A stretch of DNA of 64,000 bases from Epiperipatus broadwayi (taxonomy: Eukaryota; Onychophora; Udeonychophora; Euonychophora; Peripatidae): positions 3,082,147-3,146,146 of the forward strand of contig JAQFVV010006311.1 of assembly GCA_028023455.1 (NCBI GenBank), given 5' to 3'. Below, one piece after another: positions 44,631-56,700 of the stretch. The position numbers and the translations under genes are program-made. The notes under the pieces were generated by a model that had not been told where the DNA came from, ran no database searches, and was given only the letters and a program-made list of their open reading frames with translations. Every line of letters begins with the position of its first letter. The first letter of the stretch is position 1.

Positions 44631-46848
44631 CTAAGAAAAAGAAATTACAAATAACAGTTATTGTTAATAAAATGTTTTTTTTTTCATTCTTAAATTTAAA
44701 ATACTTTTTATTTATTATCTCTTTTTACAGTTTTAATCGATTAGAAAACTTCTTTAGGATTTCAAATATTTTTTTAGTTAAATAACATTGATAATAGCTT
44801 TATGAAAAAATTATTGCTTGCTAAGGAAATTGTAATATCATTGAAAAATTCCTGAGCCCATGCATTTTTTTTAAAATTCCTGACTATAGTCTATCTTTAA
44901 ATAATTCTAATTAAAGTTCGAGTGACAACCTACATGGCTTTCTGATCAGTATTTGTTAGGCTTAAATTTTTTATTTACAAGTAAATTTTTCCACATTAAG
45001 AACAATAATTCATCTTATTAACTATATTATTCAATCATCTATTATAATATTTCTTAATTTATAGTCATTAGACGCTTTATGTAATCAAATTGATAGATTA
45101 ATTTCAGATTTATTAGCTGCATTGTTAAAAATTATATACTAACACAGAAATCTCTTTATATGTTTTATACTACCCAGATAATAACCGGAGATTCCCCAAA
45201 TGCTTCATTGTAAGTCAAAGTAACATGCTTGAATAATTAAATAGATCAGAAATTAAGTAGTGAATGTAGTTATATATTATCAATAAGCATCTTTGACTAT
45301 TAGGCAGTGATGTTTTATATCATACAAAGCACATTTTTATTTTATTAACTTACTTCTATTATTTGCATGGGAAGCTGTAGGTACTTTATACATTTTACTT
45401 TACTCCAGAGACATATATTGAAAGTTTGAATAGTTATTACGATAAGATCATATTTTGATTTATTTAATAGTAGTTTCAGTTCTATCATCTTGAACAAGAT
45501 GTACAACCTACTACTTGATCCTATGATATTAGCATTATATTTTCAGAATATTAGAGACTAACTTTAAATATTATTTATTAAGTGACTTTAAACAGGCTCT
45601 AAGTATAAACATTTATGAGATGTATTTTCCAAAATAACAGCTTAATCTATTTTACAAAGATTTTATTAATTTTAATCTTTATGAGTAGAGACATACTTTC
45701 TTAAATAAATAAGAAAATGTTTAAAAATGAAGAAATTCAAAAAGTAATATACTTGGAATTTTTATGAGTTGTTACCACATACTAATTTGTAAGATAAAGA
45801 ACACAAAGGCAATTTGCACATATGGTAAGTACAATCTTTGGATCCTGGAAAACCAGACTGGTTCTGTGAAATTCTCCAAGCAAACAATTCCATAAATGTA
45901 GTATGAAAACAAACTCTAGTTTATCTATTTTTCCCAGATGGATTATTAGTTTGTAGTCTTGTAGCTCCTTTTTCATTCACATAAGCACAAATGTGCCTTA
46001 GGGCATCTACAATTGGCTTATAATTCACATATACGGCAGACATTACTTTTACGTACTTCCCACCTAGTGTCAGACTACTCTGATAGCTGAATCTGTTTTC
46101 AAGGAAGTTCACATCACAGATCACCTCTTCATAGAAGATGAAAAGAAAGTGTATAGCTCTTGAACAACAACAAAAAGTTTACAGGACATTTTCACAACTG
46201 GCAAGATTTAGTGAATGTCCAGCTCATAGAATATATATGGCATGCTTGTTTAAGTCATGGATTTTTTGTTGTATTTCATTGTATTTATCAGTTGTATTTG
46301 CTACATTATCATATAACTATCCTCAGTACTTACTGAAATCAACTTTACAGTTCTTACTAAAATAATCCACTACCATATTCATCATACCTTCATTACAATT
46401 TTAACCTATTTAACTATCAATAGAGAAATAAGGCACACACATTTCCTCCTGTAATGGCTAATTTCCATTATCACCTTTTTCTATTATATGTAATGCATTA
46501 TCATTTATTTATTAATTTAAACAGCTTTTAACTTAAAATAAGATACTTTTAACTTTAAATAATGTATAATTGTACACACACATATTACAAATGTGCGCGA
46601 ATTTTAAGTAGATTATCACATACTATGGGAAATGGTGAGAAATTAAGCAGGAATGAAGCAAGCATATATGCACGCAGATATGTACCACTTCAATATATAT
46701 GCGTGTTTCACATAGTATGCTAGAATACCATGGAACAAACTATAATAGATGTTAGAATTATACTATATACAAAAAAAGCATTCATAAATGTAAAATAAAA
46801 ATGATCTTAACCTTAGTTTAGAAATTATTATATACATGTATATATTAC
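44631..46848 (-). other. Intron (about 2.2 kb) of the TSP1/ADAMTS-like gene
   Basis: Bounded by the GTAATA donor at 46848 and the TTCTTAG acceptor at 44631-44632. It contains a hAT pseudogene on the same strand at 45.8-46.3 kb. Confidence 0.8.
45780..46330 (-). pseudogene. hAT-type transposase pseudogene (ZMYM1/KIAA1586-like)
   Basis: Reading from high to low on the minus strand, the pieces follow the order of ZMYM1-like hAT transposases. First is a YDNVANTTDKYNEIQ block (family: GYDNGANMSGKY.GVQ), then HSLNLASC (family: C..HSLNLV). Next comes a stretch where the family has 'LSETRW..R', here ENRFSYQS at about 46098, followed by VDALRHI. The last block, LEFVFILHLWNCLLGEF, then a TSLVFQDPKIV stretch, matches the dimerisation part. 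At least two frameshifts and several stops occur, so it is dead. It lies in a 2.2-kb intron of the TSP1 gene and is a different hAT lineage from the relic at 33.8-35.0 kb. Confidence 0.75.
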
Positions 46849-46903
46849 CAGAACAGTTTATAATAGCAGGAGTTTTTACTGAATGACCTTCACAGTTAAA
46901 TTT
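46849..46903 (-). CDS. Exon of the TSP1/ADAMTS-like gene (upstream of the TSP1 repeat)
   Basis: On the minus strand ATTTTTTAG precedes 55 bp followed by GTAATA. It encodes KFNCEGHSVKTPAIINCS plus the first base of a glycine codon, so phase 1 joins exactly to the exon at 44525-44630. The 'C.G........C' arrangement just before WSEW fits either the tail of a disintegrin-like domain, as in ADAMTS proteases, or the end of a preceding TSP1 repeat. Upstream exons were not found in the remaining 17 kb and must lie beyond the window or be too short to see. Confidence 0.75.
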
Positions 46904-49600
46904 CTAAAAAATAGAAAGAAAAAAACATAATGAAAATAATTGTAAAAAAATAAGATGACAATTGAAAAATAAAAACAGCAGAAACATAAAATACTTCCTT
47001 CCTTTTTTTTACTTTTACAAAAATTTGTAAATATAGTAGATGTATTAACATGAGTATATATAAAACTGCATTCCTGTAAATTGAATAAAAAAATTCATAA
47101 ACTACTCATAATCTTTTAATCTTTTTATATTCTTTAAGTATTTAAGACAATCTTTCTTTAGATAATTTCTGTACATATTACAACTATTTTTTAATTTTTA
47201 CATTTGCAATTATATATAATAAAAGATGAATACTTGTAACATGTATTTCCAGTTCTTCTCTTTAATCTTTTAAATTTATATTAAATTAATTTTTAACATA
47301 TTCCATTGAACTGATGATGATGAATATATCCATGAAGGCTTTCCATATTTTTCTATTTTTCAATATATGATTAAAACCTTGAAATTCTTCTATCCTTTAA
47401 CATATTTAACAATTTATCAATGAACTATCTATTCTTATAATATTTTTAAAATGTGTTCAGTTTTCCGCGAGTCCCGACATTTAATTGCGTCACTTCCATA
47501 GTTTAAAATCAACTATTTTCATCCACACATAAAGATTAATGATCGTATGTTTAATAGATAAATGGACTATTCCCATTTTTGTTTTTATTGAGATATATAT
47601 ATCTTTGATTGTTAAAGTTAAATGACTGCTTGCACCTTTCCAATTATAATTCTAAATTAATTATCTTTAATAGAATTTCCATTACTACGAATTTTAGACT
47701 TTAGCGTGACAAAATTACTTATATACTTTTTTTTTGTTATTTACCTGAAGATATTTAGAAAGCAATACAATTATTTCATTTTTTATTTTGAAAACAAAAT
47801 TATGAAATTTGTTTTCCTTTCACATATTAATGAAATTTATATTGTATTGTAAATTGTTGATATTTCTAACTTATATTTAAATATAATTACTGCTTTCAAG
47901 TTTGCTATCAAAGAATATGTTCATTAAGATAATTAAATACATGTGGTGACAAATACATTTTTAATATTAATTATTTTATGTTACCCATTTTAGTTTATAC
48001 TGCGGCTTCTTGATAATCTTAGAGATCTCTAGTTAGAAGACAAAGTTGTTATGATATTTTTAATGTTTTTTGAAGTATTTTCACAGTTTGGAATGATTAA
48101 CACAATTAAAGAAAACGGTTAATAAAGTAGAATGGTAATTCTTTTTTTATACATTTTTTATTATTATTTCAATTATCTATTATGCTATTTCTTTTTTTTT
48201 TTTTTTTTAAAAAAAATGGTTGTTCAATTTTTAATCTATGTTCCAAATAATTATCTCCAAAATTATTTGCTGATATGCAAAATTACAGCAACAATTTTAC
48301 AAATGGAACAAAATGAATTTACTTTTAAAAAATCAAGAATTCAAACTCTCTGTTTCAATCTTTAGGACAGTCTATTTTGACTTCAGGCTCAGTAAATAAT
48401 TCAATCAAATCTAATCTATATCTGCTGCTTTTGTTTTCAGTTTTTTAAAGATTTTATTATTTTATTACAAACAATAAGAGTTCATAATAAAGTATTTTTT
48501 TTTGAAAGTAATTAATCGGCGTCAGGAGCCTATTGTCTACATAAATTAATGGACAGGGGAATGGAGGATTTCTATAATCTTTCCAAATTTTCTAAAAACA
48601 TGTCAATTTTTTCACATCTAAGAATCTTGTATTAATTAAAAATATTCATAATATGTTTTTCTTTGATTATTATTAATTGATAAAATGGTTGTCTCTTAGA
48701 AAATTTTAAAAAGTTTGTGCATCCAAAATGATCGAGTATGGCTGCAATCCATGACCATGAGATCTGCCATCTACCACTTTCCCATTGCACTAAGTCACCC
48801 AGGTCACTGATATTTATAACATGCATTAAGTTCCTTGAGAATATGCAAGTTAACCCTTAGTCATTATGTTGAATTGTGTGTATGTATATTTATAATTGAA
48901 TACAAGATATGTACATAAATCTTTGATATATATATATATATATCAGTAAAAATAGTCACATGTCACATGACTTATATAGCTTGCATTACCAATATGTTAT
49001 ATTATATATATATATATTGAAACAGATATACTGTTCCTTGTATATATATTCAAAAGATCCTCCCCCCCATTTAAAAATGACTAGCGTGATTTGATCAAAT
49101 TGGGAATGGAATAAAGCAAAAAGTTTATAGTTTCAAAATTAAGAGGTAAATAAAAGCTGTGATTTGTTAAAAAGATATTTTTAATTTTTTGATCGATGGT
49201 TTTGAATAAAGTGTTATATCATTTTGCTTTCTTATCTCTCACACTAAAAAAATTAGATTATCCAATCATTAAGAAGAAAAGAAAAAACATTTGGGCTAAA
49301 ATGAGGCAGTATGCAAATCAGACACGGCAGAAAAGAAAGCTGTTCTATCAATTCAGAGAGAGGTAGATCAGATTGGATTTTTTTTAAAAGTGTATTACTC
49401 AGTTCTGACTTTCGTCTCCTTAAAATATAGCTTTTACAAACACTTAAAAATGGAAAAAGAAAGCGTTATTAAGGGAATTGTAATGATAAAAGAGTAAACT
49501 AACAGCTTCTTGACTCTCCATACCAACCATGATTTTCCAAGATAATGTTATTTAGATGAAATAACCTGCCCTCTTTTTGAATAAATCAGACTGGTCAACT
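46904..49600. other. A+T-rich stretch, nothing firm
   Basis: Presumably intronic or 5' to the TSP1 gene. A (TA)n run lies at 48926-48943. A mixed-composition pocket near 48715-48800 has an antisense open frame (LVQWESGRWQISWSW...) that I do not recognise. No splice-bounded exon could be defended. Confidence 0.4.
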
Positions 49601-49606
49601 GGAAGG

Positions 49607-49820
49607 TAATTATTTTATAAAAATATTTGAATGTCTTTATTATAAATTATAAATTGAAATTATGAAATAGCTGCACAAAAATTATTTTATAAAAATATTT
49701 GAACATCTTTATTATAAATTATAAATTGAAATCATGAAATAGCTGCACAAAAATTATTTTATAAAAATATTTGAACATCTTTATTATAAATTATAAATTG
49801 AAATTATGAAGTAACTGCAT
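49607..49820. repeat. Tandem repeat, three units of about 68 bp
   Basis: The unit AATTATTTTATAAAAATATT...GAAATAGCTGCACAAAA occurs three times head to tail, the third slightly diverged. Confidence 0.9.
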
Positions 49821-49887
49821 AAAAATATGTTTGTTACTGGAAATTTATAAATGAGAATTATGAATAATGTAGCTGCATGAAAATAGA

Positions 49888-50225
49888 AAATTATAAATGA
49901 AACTTATGCACATAGATGCACATTTACACTGACTGGATTATGAATAATCCACAAACTCAGAATTGTTCACATTATTTGTTTTGATAATTATAAATAAAAT
50001 AATGAAAGACTATATGAATTATAAATGCTTGCCTGCATATTGGTATTATGTGGAGAAAGTAATGAAACTTATGCACATAGATGCACATTTACACTGACTG
50101 GACTACGGATAGTCCACAAACCAAGGATTGTTTACATAATATACTATAAAAATTACAAATGCTTACATGAATCTCATTTGTATACAAAGAAAATAATGAA
50201 ACTTATGAGCACCAATGTACATTGA
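49888..50225. repeat. Irregular tandem repeat, about 2.5 units
   Basis: GAAACTTATGCACATAGATG, then ACACTGACTGGA and TCCACAAAC, occurs near 49889 and 50064, with a decayed third copy near 50200. It appears related to the flanking 68-bp repeat through shared AATTATAAAT connectors. Confidence 0.8.
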
Positions 50226-50379
50226 TACCTGACTGAATTATAGAAACCTTACAGATATGGAATAGCCCATTTTACCTATTTATCTACCTAAAAGGGATGT
50301 ACAGATATGAAATAAAGAGTGGAAAATATTCACGCAGTATTGGTAGACGTCTACTAGTTAAAAGACCCTTTGAATCCTT

Positions 50380-50570
50380 TACCTAAGATACATCAAAATG
50401 AGCCTTCATTTGAAATGAAGGATGAACTTTATTAAAATGAATTGCAAATGAACTATTGATCAACAAACTGCTTCTAACTTTTTCATAAATGAAATTAAAA
50501 TGAGTCATCACATGGATAGGAATGAACTTTATTAGAACTTGCAAATTAATTGTTATTTAATAAAATTATT
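50380..50570. repeat. Diverged direct repeat, two units
   Basis: AAAATGAGCCTTCATTTGAA...GAACTTTATTA and AAAATGAGTCATCACATGG...GAACTTTATTA are related units about 110 bp apart. This extends the repeat cluster that began at 49.6 kb. Confidence 0.55.
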
Positions 50571-50599
50571 GTTACTAAAAATTAAATTTAGTTATCCAG

Positions 50600-50957
50600 T
50601 TGTCCAATTCTGTTTTGTTTTATTGCATCACTCATCAGTTATAGCACTTGTTCATGAGAATCTCATGCCTTCTGAGCTATGTCTGGCATAACTAGACCTA
50701 GGCAAGTCAGGTTGTAGTGAGACGGAACTCTAATGGCGCTGTTTGGAAAACCAAACATAGAAATGTTTAGATGCTTCCAGTCTCTATGGTACTACATCCT
50801 CTGATGAGCAGGAAATATTGTTGTAGGGGGTGTTAACATCTGCATTGGGGAATGCCAATCGATAGTTCCTTCCTGCAGCATGCTCATCAGAAAATTGTTA
50901 CAACCGATGTAATAAAAGGGTTGTATGGGGGTCTGGTTACAATATATATATATATTG
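50600..50957. repeat. Unclassified interspersed repeat ending in (TA)n
   Basis: Mixed base composition, including GTCAGGTTGTAGTGAGACGG. CTCTGATGAGCAGG near 50811 is mirrored by CATGCTCATCAG near 50880. The end, GGTTACAATATATATATATA, is like the repeat at 12.7-13.0 kb. No class-defining motif was established. Confidence 0.5.
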
Positions 50958-53900
50958 TGCCCATGCTATTTACCACAATCATTTTTAAGAAGGATGTAAA
51001 AATAGTTAGTTTAAAATTTTTCTTTTAATTTAGACTAGTCCGTATTATTTTACATATTAATTTTGTGAATAAAATACATTTAAACTAGGTAGATAAAAGT
51101 TTATAAAGATATTTAAAATATTTTAAAGTTGTTTTAATATAATTTTAATGATAGTTTTAACAAGGCTGTAAACCTTAGCAATGAGCGTCCGAAAAAATCG
51201 TCACTAGGGACCATAATGTTTTTAAAATATTTTAAATAATTTTCTTTATTTAAGTTATTATTTTAAATAATTAGAGATATATTGAACAGCCTCCATACTT
51301 CCCCAGTTCTTTTTAAATTCATATAAATAAAGACACAATAAAAGACAAATGACCCCCAAGATGCATTTCATGCTGAACCAGGTAGATGGTGTCAAAGTTG
51401 TGCATGGAGTGAGTTTGACAATAGTAAATAAAAATAAAAGTATAACAATTTAAATAATTAGTAATTAAATTCTAGAATATTCTGAAAAGTGTCAAATGTC
51501 TTTAAAGTGTGGGTATTTGTTTTTGAGCTTACACGTGTTAGGCAGACATATTAATTTTTAGTTTCTTGTTAGTAAAATTTAAACATTAAAATGTTGCAAT
51601 TAAAAAGTAGCAATTAATTTTTTATTGTGTTGTCTAAATAATATTTTCTATTGTAAAATTAATATTCAGGTTATTAGAAATATTTTAATGTTTAAATAAA
51701 GGTAGTTTATATTATGCAATATAGAATAAATTTTATATAATATAAAAATAATTAATCATATTATTTTAGAAATTATTTGTAGACAAAAATTTAATTTATA
51801 TGTAAATCAGTATTTAAAAAGAACTTGAATCAACTAATGAAATCAATGGATGAGATAGATATAAATATTGGTGTACAATCAGTGTAGACAGTAGTAGTAG
51901 TTGTTGTTTTTAGTATAATCTTATTTTGTTTTGTTTGTCTAATATGGTCTTGTTTTAAAAGTTGTAATTTTTTATAATATATTTTTTATTAGTAAAATTA
52001 AAGTATAGTTTTAAATAATTATTTTAATGTATTCAATGTTTGGATAAATGAATTAGTTCCCTATCATTATTTTCACATTAAAACTTAATGAAACCATGAT
52101 AATTTTATGGATAATTGTCATTGAATCATCAGCCTAATACCCAACAAAATCTGTAAGAATTTCAACCATATAACTGAGAAAAACTTAAGGATTTGTAAGA
52201 ATTTTATATTTAACATTAAAAGTATGTGTGAGGCAAAAGAACATTTATATTTAATAATTTTGATAAATGCTCATAAATATAAATTATTGAGAAATTTATA
52301 TCTTATCATTATGGTAAGGGTAATTGTTGAAAACTATTTAATAAGTTATATGTGTCTAAAAGGAAGAAAAGGATATTGTGCAAGTAAATTAAATCCGTAT
52401 GATGGAATTTTATAAATATGAATATTTTTATATTACCTGTGAATGTGTCTGTAAAAATGTTTTACTTCTAATTTGTTTAAAAGAGAATGCACTGAATAAA
52501 CATTATATACATTTAAAATTATGTGTATCATGATAAAGAGAAAATGTTTTTGAACTTTACATTTTAAAAGATTTTCCTGTTTAAACAAGAGATGAATTTT
52601 GATATTACTTTAAGATTATCAATACATTTTTTAAAATAAAACATTACCTGAATGAAGAGACCATAAAATATCACAAGAAATTATTTAATGATAGATGTAT
52701 GTTAGAAAAGATAAAAAACTTGAATTTTAAGAAACATCCTGTGATAAATTATTACCACTTAAATACGAATGTATACATTAGAAAAAAATGTGATTGTAAG
52801 TTGTTAACTGAAAAAAAAATCATTAACTGATAAATGGCCTTATTTTTAAAATGTTTTATAAATGCTTCCTGATAAAAAATATGAATTTTGTCATGTTTTG
52901 CCATTAATTTAGACCAGCATAAAAATGTATGTACATAAAAAATTATTATCTAATATGAAAAAGTTATATTAATGGATGTTTACTTCTAAAATACTTGTTC
53001 TGCTGGCATGCTAAGAAAACAAACAGATAGAATATTTATCCAGTATGGATGAACAGTATTTTGAAGAGATTTTAAAAGATTTAATTTGTGTCTTATGGGG
53101 ATTTATTCAGAGTTATGGGGGAAATAAAAGTTTTGTTCAAACTTTTCAATAGTCAATAGCAATGGAATAAGCTCAGTGCTGGAGGAATGAAAGCAAACAA
53201 GGACTTTAGTAGCTTTGAATTTTATTATTTTTCTATTTTTTAATATTAATATTTGTTATTATTAGGAATAATATTCAGTTAATATGTTTTTTTAAAAATA
53301 AATGTAGTTTTGAGATTGAAATAATTTATTTAAAAATAAAGAAACATAATAAATAGCAGAAAATTTAATTCTCTGAAAAGGTAAAATAAATATATACTTA
53401 TAACTTATTTTATGTTTGGATGACCACAAAAAGAAGGGGATCACTGTATTGAATTCCAATAGCTGTTGGAATTAAAGGTAAATTATTCTGCATTTTAATG
53501 ATATTTTTATCTATGTTTATTTCATTTATCATATTGCTTGAGTATTAAAGACAGATGGAATCATATTTATGTGATTAAAAATATATTAATTTTTTTTATA
53601 AATGCAATATAAAGATAGAAATTCCTTGTGGGTTATCTGAAGGTATTTAAGTAATTTTTATGAATATTTAAGTATGGATATTTTTTAAATATAATTATGA
53701 GTTTCTAAGATGTCATTCTAAACAAAATCTGTTCAGATACAATAAAATGAAAACATTGACCTCTGAATTCTTTAGTAGTGTAATATGAGTCAATGGATAT
53801 GTGATAATGATGAATATTTTATTAAAATCATTTGTGTATACAATGTTTTGAACCATCTTGAATTTAATATTAGAAATTTATTTTGGAAAAGTAATTTGGA

Positions 53901-54262
53901 GATTATTTTATACAATGTAATTAGAATTTCTTTGCATTATCAACTGAAGTATTTATAATGTGGAAGATAAAGGATAGTGGTCTGGGAAATTAGTTGTAAA
54001 ACAAAATCCTGGGTGCTAGGGATATTGAAAAGAAATATTATATGTGAATCATATTGTCTCCAGAGTTTTATTTTTGTTGATGAGTTTGAGTGTTTTTTGA
54101 ATCTTCATATCCACATGATTTATAAAAATTATTTGTATCATTATATTATTACATATGATTAATAAAAATATATTATTATAATTCTTATTATTACAAAATA
54201 TCTTATTATTGGTGATTATGAAGATTATACAATTCCAATTTTAAAATATTTAATATTGCAAT
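50958..54262. other. A+T-rich stretch, nothing recognised
   Basis: More than 3 kb of low-complexity DNA. Open frames such as 52224-52415 and 53977-54162 are I/L/Y/K-rich, without splice context or family resemblance. Confidence 0.45.
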
Positions 54263-54881
54263 TATATTAACAATATTTTTGAAAGCTAAAACCTTCAACA
54301 GATACACTTTAAACATGCTTATGTGACAGCCAATCAGATGTAATAATGACATCACATGAACCTCTCAATTCTCAAACACAAGTCAGAATTGTAAGAAAAA
54401 GATGGGACCCATCTTCTTCTACGCCTCAATTTATATATAAATAAGCCAGAATCAAGCATTTTGAACTAAGAGTGTGAAGCTCAAATACCTTTATATTTAA
54501 TTCATAAATATTATATATAACTAAACAACACAAAATCTTTCGATTTACTATGAAGAAATTTTTTTAAATCTAATGAAATGATATTAATAAATGTAAATAT
54601 ATCAAATTTATTAAGCACAAACAGATAAATTGTAATAACATGAAAACTAAAACCTTCAACAGATATGCTTTAAACATGCTTATGTGACAGCCAATCAGAT
54701 GTAATAATGACATCACATGGACCTCTCAATTCTCAAACACAAGACAAAACTATAAGAAAAAGATGGGACCCATCTTCTTCTAAGCATGTTTAAAGCGTAT
54801 CTGTTGAAGGTTTTAGCTTTCATGTTATTACAATGTTATCTGTGTGCGCTTAATAAATTTGATATATTAACAATATTTTTG
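54263..54881. mobile_element. Foldback insertion with promoter-like motifs, flanked by 19-bp direct repeats
   Basis: TATATTAACAATATTTTTG occurs at both edges (54263-54281 and 54863-54881). The inside has a sequence at 54284-54428 that repeats directly at 54647-54780. An inverted pair, 54599-54681 and 54781-54864 (ATCAAATTTATTAAGC.CA...), encloses the second copy. Each direct copy carries CCAATCAG and TGACATCA. The first is followed by TTTATATATAAATAAG at about 54431, like a TATA box. There is no coding sequence. The structure suggests a rearranged non-autonomous element with its own promoter. Confidence 0.75.
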
Positions 54882-56380
54882 TAAATGCCACATATAAAAA
54901 CAATTTATATGATGTTTTTATTAGAATTTATAATCTTATTTATGATTATTGAAGAGTAGTAATCAAATAGATGTATGATTGTAAGAATCTTGAAAATATT
55001 ATAGTTGTTTGTTTTGTTAAGAGTAGTTGAATATATGTAAAATTTTTCATTATATTTAACTACATGGTATTAATTTGTCTATTATTATTATGAAATGAAC
55101 CCATGTTAAATAATTATAAAAGTTAGATGAAGTGATAATAGATAGGAATTTTAGGTAATGTTAAATTTAAATATTATTTTATGAAAGGATAATATAGTAA
55201 TTGATTTATTATTTTATAATAAATTTTATAAATTATTTAGTTATGATTTATTTTAAGTGTATTTTGAGATATGAGAGCATTACATGTTTTATAAATTAAG
55301 TAAGGTAATATTTTTATGCCATTGAGAGTATATCTTTTGGGATATATACTCAATGTTAATCCAACAGTGTATCTTGCTAAATGCCCAATGCAAAAGTTTT
55401 CATAATTTTTGTTAGTATTTTTAATCCAACCATATTTTGTAGTAGTAAATCAAGAGCTAGACATAAGTTTAAATTGTTATTATTATAAATAAACTGGGAA
55501 TCTGATTTGAACCTTAGTATTTAGTTTATGTGTTTTTTGATTATCTTAGTTTATTATTTAAATAAAATAAAATATTTTAAATGTTAATTTATTTAAATAT
55601 AATAAGATAGAAATGTATTCTGAGCTAGTCAAAGTATTGTTTTAATGAATATTGTTTCGATAATTTGATCGGTTGAGTGTAAATTAGAAGTGGAGTAGTT
55701 CTAAATATTAGCCAGAATGAGTCTAGGTTAGCTTTTAATTCAGTAAGCAAGGGCACAATATATAAATATATATATATATATATATACACACAATCCAACT
55801 GTTTCACCTACTATATTCTATAGTAGTATTTCTATCCATATAACCACCACCAAATTCTCATATATCTCATTAATAATATCATAAAAACCCACCTAAATTT
55901 AAACCTAAAATAATGTTAATCAAGTATGTGTGCGTATATGTCTACATATAGACAGAAATTTGTATTTATATAGGTATAAATCTCTAAGATACGCACATAT
56001 ATATTTCTAATAATAATTAAATGAAAAACAAGTTGTATGTGTAACTTTAGACTACATATATGGTAGAAGAATAATGTTAACAGAATTTAAAACATTAAGA
56101 TTTCTTTATTTTAAAATATTTATTAAATTAGTAATATTTAAAATTATATATTTCTGCATATATCACTAAATTAAAATGGTCGAGTTACATATATAACAAA
56201 ATGTTTTTTCCAAATGTTAGATTTGTTTTTCTAGTCAAAGTGACACCAGAAAAATTAATCCTTCCTGATATAAAACTGACCCAATTTGTATTTCAAGTTA
56301 AAATTAGATTTGAATTAAAAGATTGCATAAATTACCGCATGTCACAGAGGTTAATTTGACCTAATTAAAAGTTTGACACA
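54882..56380. other. A+T-rich stretch; (TA)n at 55767-55786
   Basis: Contains a small hairpin near 55327 (GAGAGTATATC / GATATATACTC) and a (TA)n microsatellite at 55767-55786. No gene recognised. Confidence 0.4.
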
Positions 56381-56700
56381 GCAGGCTTCCACGATTACTT
56401 GCAATAAGCAAATAAGCTAGGAAAACTTGTCTAAAATATAATATAATGAAAGAGAGAGGGGTAGATGGATATATAAGCTGCTGCAGCCATCTTTGAAGGC
56501 ACTCATTCTAATATTTTAATAAAGTACCCATAAAAGAATTAATAATGATCATGTCAGGGTAGAGGCCCAAAATCTTGCCTTTCCGCCTCCAATGAGAAGC
56601 TGCCTGATGCAGAGAAAGATGAAGTAACAGCTGTAAACACCTAAAGATGTCCTAAGCTCAAGAGATAATCTACCAGCAGAGAAAGAAGAAAATGGTAATC
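56381..56700 (+). promoter_or_regulatory. Mixed-composition pocket with TATA-like box, possible LTR or promoter
   Basis: GGATATATAAGCTGCTGCAG near 56468 resembles a TATA box in a non-A+T-rich setting. It is followed by AATAAAG near 56519 and a G+C-richer stretch to about 56695. TATA and AATAAA about 50 bp apart is the usual U3-R layout of an LTR. No second copy or retroelement interior is adjacent. Confidence 0.3.

Noticed and set aside
50805-50895. CTGATGAG...GAAA as a hammerhead ribozyme
   Set aside because: There is no helix II between CTGATGAG and GGAAA, and the nearby inverted CTCATCAG simply forms a loose hairpin.
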